A stretch of 64,000 bases of DNA from NCBI GenBank assembly GCA_044360075.1, contig JBIKLA010000002.1, positions 124,001 through 188,000 on the forward strand, read 5' to 3'. The notes under the pieces were generated by a model. The model searched no databases. It was not told where the DNA came from and saw nothing but the letters and a program-made list of their open reading frames with translations. The position numbers and the translations under genes were made by a program. Positions 60,988 to 64,000 of this stretch are shown piece by piece; within the stretch, counting starts at the first letter, position 1, and every line of letters starts with the position of its first letter. Source of the stretch: OMII01 sp947467385 (GTDB taxonomy: Bacteria; Bdellovibrionota_C; UBA2361; OMII01).

Positions 60988-63267
60988 ATGTTGTGTTGCG
61001 GCTTCTGTGGATGGGGACGGCTTGTTAGGCGAACGCTTTTCCTTGGCGCGTTGGCTTTCTGCGTCTTTCGGCCGGACCACATTGAGGGCCAAGCCCCAGC
61101 CCACAAAGTGCTTCGGGGCCAGGAGATCTTCGTTTCCTTTTCCCGGTCGCAGGCCGGTGTATCGGCGCAATCATCGCGGCGCACGCGGCCACTTCGACTC
61201 CCCACAAATGTGCGACTAAGGCAAACCTTGAGTAACGGATCCCTCGGCATACTGTCCGCATCGTCGGGCGCCTCATCCCTTTCCCAAGGTGAAGAAATTG
61301 TCGACGCTGATGAGGCGGCGCTTCGGCGGCTGTGCAGCGCGATCCGGAGAAGCAACAAGGCCATCGTCAGGTGCGAGCCGAATTTTATCGTGGAAGCGGA
61401 CGCAACACCGAACGACGCCCTCTATCCTGAACTGTGGGGCATGTCCTCAATCAGCGCGCCGCTCGCTTGGGATATCGGCATCGGCTCGCCCAACGTCGTC
61501 GTGGCAGTCGTGGACACCGGCATAGACTATCGCCACCCTGACCTCGCCGCCAACATCGCCATAAACCCTGGGGAGGTCCCATCCAACGGCGCTGATGACG
61601 ACGGCAATGGCCTCATCGATGACGCCTACGGCTACGACTTTCGCAACATGGACCCCGACCCGATGGATGACCACTTCCACGGCACCCACTGCGCAGGAAT
61701 AATTGCAGCCCGCGGCAACAACGGCCGCGGCGTGGCCGGAGTTGCGTGGAACGTCAGGGTTCTGCCGATCAAGGTACTCAACGCAAACGGGAACGGAACC
61801 TACGCGCACGTGACCGCGGGCGTGAACTACGCCGTTAGGCGGGGCGCAAGGATAATTAACATGTCGCTCGGCGGAACCGCCTACAGCAAGATTCTTGAGG
61901 ACGCGGTCCTAGCCGCCCAGGCACAAGGGGTGCTCATCGTCGCAGCTGCCGGAAACGCAGCCATCAACAGCGAAGTCTACCCGTACTATCCCGCCTCACT
62001 CGGTGCAGACAATATCATCTCCGTTGCCGCCCTAACGCCGCAGGACACCCTTACATTCTTCTCAAACTGGGGCCCGAACTCAGTCGACATCGGGGCACCC
62101 GGCGAGGATATCCTCAGCACAACCCTCAGCGGCCAGTACATGCGCGCGAGCGGCACCTCGATGGCATCGCCGCACGTCGCCGGCATAGCGGCCCTTATGC
62201 TCTCGGTAAATCCGGCACTAAAACTGCGTGACATTAAGTCGATCATCCTGCGCAGTGCCGATCCGCTCCCCGACCTGGCAGGGCTCACCGTGTCAGGCGG
62301 TCGTGCGGACGCTTTTGCGGCCGTGACAGAGGCTCGGCAGCTCATGTCAACACCCACCCCCACTTCAGCGCCATCCCTGACGCCCGCTCCCACGCCGCAG
62401 CGAACACCCGTGACGAGAGGCACACCAACCAGCACGGCTATTCCCTCCCGCCCGATATACGGAGCAACTTCAACTCCGATACCAGCGGCGACCATCACGC
62501 CTGCGCCGACACCTCGCAGCATCGCAACACCCGCCCCAACCGCACGCCCAACATCGGCGCCACCCCGAATTCCCACCGCCATGCCCCCTTTCATCTTCTC
62601 CGCGACTCCAACTCCGACGCCCACTGCAATCCCGGCACAGACCACGACTATCCCGAGCAGACCGTTCCCATCACCCCTGCCTACCATTGCCCCAACAAGC
62701 TCACCAACGATCGCCCCGACGAGCCCGATGCCCGGCACGCCAACTCTCTCTCCGCCGTGGAACGACACCGAGCCACTCGCCCTCTTCATGACCTCCAAAA
62801 GCTACTCCTCAGACCTTGGCGGCATCGAGGGCGCTCGCCAGAAGTGCCAGGAGCTTGCCGATGCAGTTCCTGCACTCGCCGGAACCCGCTGGTTCCCGCT
62901 CCTTTCCGACGGCACCTTCTCAGCACTCAGCCTAACCGGTGCGTCCGAGGACTCAGGTCCCATTTCCAACATGGACGGCTCAGTCATCGCCCCGAACCGC
63001 GCCGCCCTGTGGAACACACGCCTCCGCCCTCTTACCACCGGCCTCCACAACACCGAGACCGGGGAGCGCGTGCACGCTCATGCCTTCACTGGCACCGATG
63101 CGACCGGCCGAGCCACGCAGTACCACTGCGGAAATTGGACCGGACAGGGAGGCAGCGCTTCGCTTGGCTTGACCAACACCAAAACGGCCTTCTGGGTGAC
63201 CGGCAACCAATCAAGCTGCAGCTACAGGTTCCGCCTTATCTGCCTCGGGGCCAAGCCCTCGAGGTAG
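60988..63267 (+). CDS. Secreted subtilisin-like (S8) protease with DUF1554-like domain
   Basis: A signal peptide is followed by an I9-like propeptide. The S8 catalytic residues are Asp in VVDTGIDYRHPD (about residue 176), His in HFHGTHCAG (about 231) and Ser in SGTSMASPHVAG (about 391). A Pro/Thr/Ala/Ser-rich linker (about 455-590) connects to a C-terminal domain that resembles DUF1554, an endostatin-like fold (TSKSYSSDLGG, GTRWFPLLSDGTF, NWTGQG, CSYRFRLICLG). That domain is best known from Leptospira-type lipoproteins. The ATG at 60988 is used; TTG at 60982 is the alternative. Confidence 0.85.
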   Translation: MLCCGFCGWGRLVRRTLFLGALAFCVFRPDHIEGQAPAHKVLRGQEIFVSFSRSQAGVSAQSSRRTRPLRLPTNVRLRQTLSNGSLGILSASSGASSLSQGEEIVDADEAALRRLCSAIRRSNKAIVRCEPNFIVEADATPNDALYPELWGMSSISAPLAWDIGIGSPNVVVAVVDTGIDYRHPDLAANIAINPGEVPSNGADDDGNGLIDDAYGYDFRNMDPDPMDDHFHGTHCAGIIAARGNNGRGVAGVAWNVRVLPIKVLNANGNGTYAHVTAGVNYAVRRGARIINMSLGGTAYSKILEDAVLAAQAQGVLIVAAAGNAAINSEVYPYYPASLGADNIISVAALTPQDTLTFFSNWGPNSVDIGAPGEDILSTTLSGQYMRASGTSMASPHVAGIAALMLSVNPALKLRDIKSIILRSADPLPDLAGLTVSGGRADAFAAVTEARQLMSTPTPTSAPSLTPAPTPQRTPVTRGTPTSTAIPSRPIYGATSTPIPAATITPAPTPRSIATPAPTARPTSAPPRIPTAMPPFIFSATPTPTPTAIPAQTTTIPSRPFPSPLPTIAPTSSPTIAPTSPMPGTPTLSPPWNDTEPLALFMTSKSYSSDLGGIEGARQKCQELADAVPALAGTRWFPLLSDGTFSALSLTGASEDSGPISNMDGSVIAPNRAALWNTRLRPLTTGLHNTETGERVHAHAFTGTDATGRATQYHCGNWTGQGGSASLGLTNTKTAFWVTGNQSSCSYRFRLICLGAKPSR

Positions 63268-63378
63268 CGTAGGGGCAGTGTAGACTTCGGAGAGCAGGAT
63301 TAAAAAAGAGGGGTGGGCAGGGGTGAGGCAGGCCAGGCACTGAAGTTTTTTATCAGCGCCTAGCCCCGCTCACAAACC

Positions 63379-63747
63379 TTACCGGTCGAAGAACGAGTGG
63401 ATGTGCGATTGCGCCGCATCCAGTATCGACCGGTTCAACAACACTTCGGGATTGCTGACGAGCTTCTCTCGAATCCCGTCAGGCAGCCGTCCCAAGAGGT
63501 CAAGGAGCTTCGTCACTCGCTCCACAGGCACATTGAGCCGTGCGGCAACTTCCTCACGGGCCATCCCGTCAGTCGTCACCAATTGCACCGCCCGAGCCGC
63601 TTGGCTATCGAAGAGAGAGTGCAGATCCTTCAATACCCGCTGTGCATCGTGCTTCGGAGCAGTCTGTCGCCTCGCCTCATCAGCCTTCCTGGCCTCTTTC
63701 TTGCGCCTCTCGCGTTCCTCGCGATAAGCGTGTCCTTTCTTGGACAT
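63379..63747 (-). CDS. Small basic helical protein, helix-turn-helix-like C-terminus
   Basis: The first 35 residues are highly charged (SKKGHAYREERERRKKEARK), then a helical domain with DGMAREEVAARLNVPVERVTKLLDLL, which looks like a helix-turn-helix of the DNA-binding kind. The rest is helical and soluble. I do not recognise the family. It is oriented towards the protease gene. The last 250 bases of the window show no further gene. Confidence 0.6.
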   Translation of the reverse strand: MSKKGHAYREERERRKKEARKADEARRQTAPKHDAQRVLKDLHSLFDSQAARAVQLVTTDGMAREEVAARLNVPVERVTKLLDLLGRLPDGIREKLVSNPEVLLNRSILDAAQSHIHSFFDR

Positions 63748-64000
63748 GGCAGAATCTCCCGAAAAAACCTATGAAAAAAACCGGTGAGAACGTCCCCACC
63801 TAACCCGGCTATGGGTATACCATGGCTGCCGGTGAAGGGGACAAATACCCTGACCATGCGGCTGCAACTCTTGCAAATCCTGCATGTTAGCTGGACTTGC
63901 GAGGCACTATTCTAAAGCGCTTTTGCTTGCGACAGTACTAGTCGCCGCCGCAGCCATCTTCCAAATGCAGCGCGACCGGGTAGAATTCCGTAGCACAGGT

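Noticed and set aside
61986..62798. Long minus-strand frame rich in Gly and Val (270 codons)
   Set aside because: It is the antisense of the protease Pro/Thr linker and gives a low-complexity protein without a plausible start.

Overview
The window looks like chromosome from a high-GC, diderm (Gram-negative) bacterium. The evidence is many lipoproteins with lipoboxes, KDO activation (kdsB), an ADP-heptose pathway fusion protein, a LolA-like and MMPL export route, and an aryl-polyene pigment locus. The gene mix (bactofilin, an Rsm22-type methyltransferase, a multi-domain histidine-kinase fusion, an OPR/RAP-like protein) fits an uncultured deltaproteobacterial-type lineage. The sequence alone does not settle the taxon.

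Region 1 (1-11.3 kb) is mostly housekeeping. It holds a bactofilin, a penicillin-binding transpeptidase, a three-part RfaE2-GmhB-histidine kinase fusion, a peroxiredoxin, an Rsm22-like protein, a membrane-anchored ABC-like pseudo-ATPase, a LOG-family protein, rnhB and yraN. A di-haem cytochrome c peroxidase gene carries one in-frame stop. Three intergenic sites in this part carry an unusual repeat family made of alternating GTTCACGT-type palindromes and G-rich or C-rich (CCCCTA-like) tracts.

Region 2 (11.3-23.4 kb) is an accessory-looking block. A large protein ends in a HicA-like domain. A 1,100-residue SF2 helicase converges on, and overlaps, a PD-(D/E)XK nuclease with a four-cysteine Fe-S pattern. 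Next come a DapF-fold protein that has lost both catalytic cysteines and a coiled-coil protein. A DTW-domain tRNA-modifying enzyme and two lipoproteins follow. The helicase/nuclease group is the best candidate for an undescribed defence or repair system, but this is inference from context.

Region 3 (23.6-42.7 kb) is a complete-looking aryl polyene (APE/xanthomonadin-type) gene cluster in four transcription units. It encodes two full ketosynthases and one partial ketosynthase-like protein, a ketoreductase, two dehydratases, three acyl carrier proteins and an AMP-ligase. It also encodes an acyltransferase, a glycosyltransferase-acyltransferase fusion, a condensation-type acyltransferase, and two flavin halogenase-like enzymes plus a third flavoprotein. 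Export is represented by a COG4648-LolA fusion, an MMPL exporter and a DUF3261-type lipoprotein.

Region 4 (42.9-47.8 kb) is a graveyard. It contains a multiply broken class III adenylate cyclase, a truncated ZorA/MotA-like channel protein, a lipoprotein bracketed by short palindromic repeats, and a deleted partial copy of the APE operon (ligase 3' end, halogenase 5' end, lipoprotein).

Region 5 (47.9-64 kb) returns to chromosomal genes: kdsB, a cupin, threonine dehydratase, an OPR/RAP-like RNA-binding protein of a type best known from organelles, and lutABC for lactate oxidation. It also has two tandem TRL-like lipoproteins, a small channel-like membrane protein, a secreted acidic protein, a DUF1003 protein, a secreted subtilisin with a DUF1554-like C-terminal domain, and a small basic protein.
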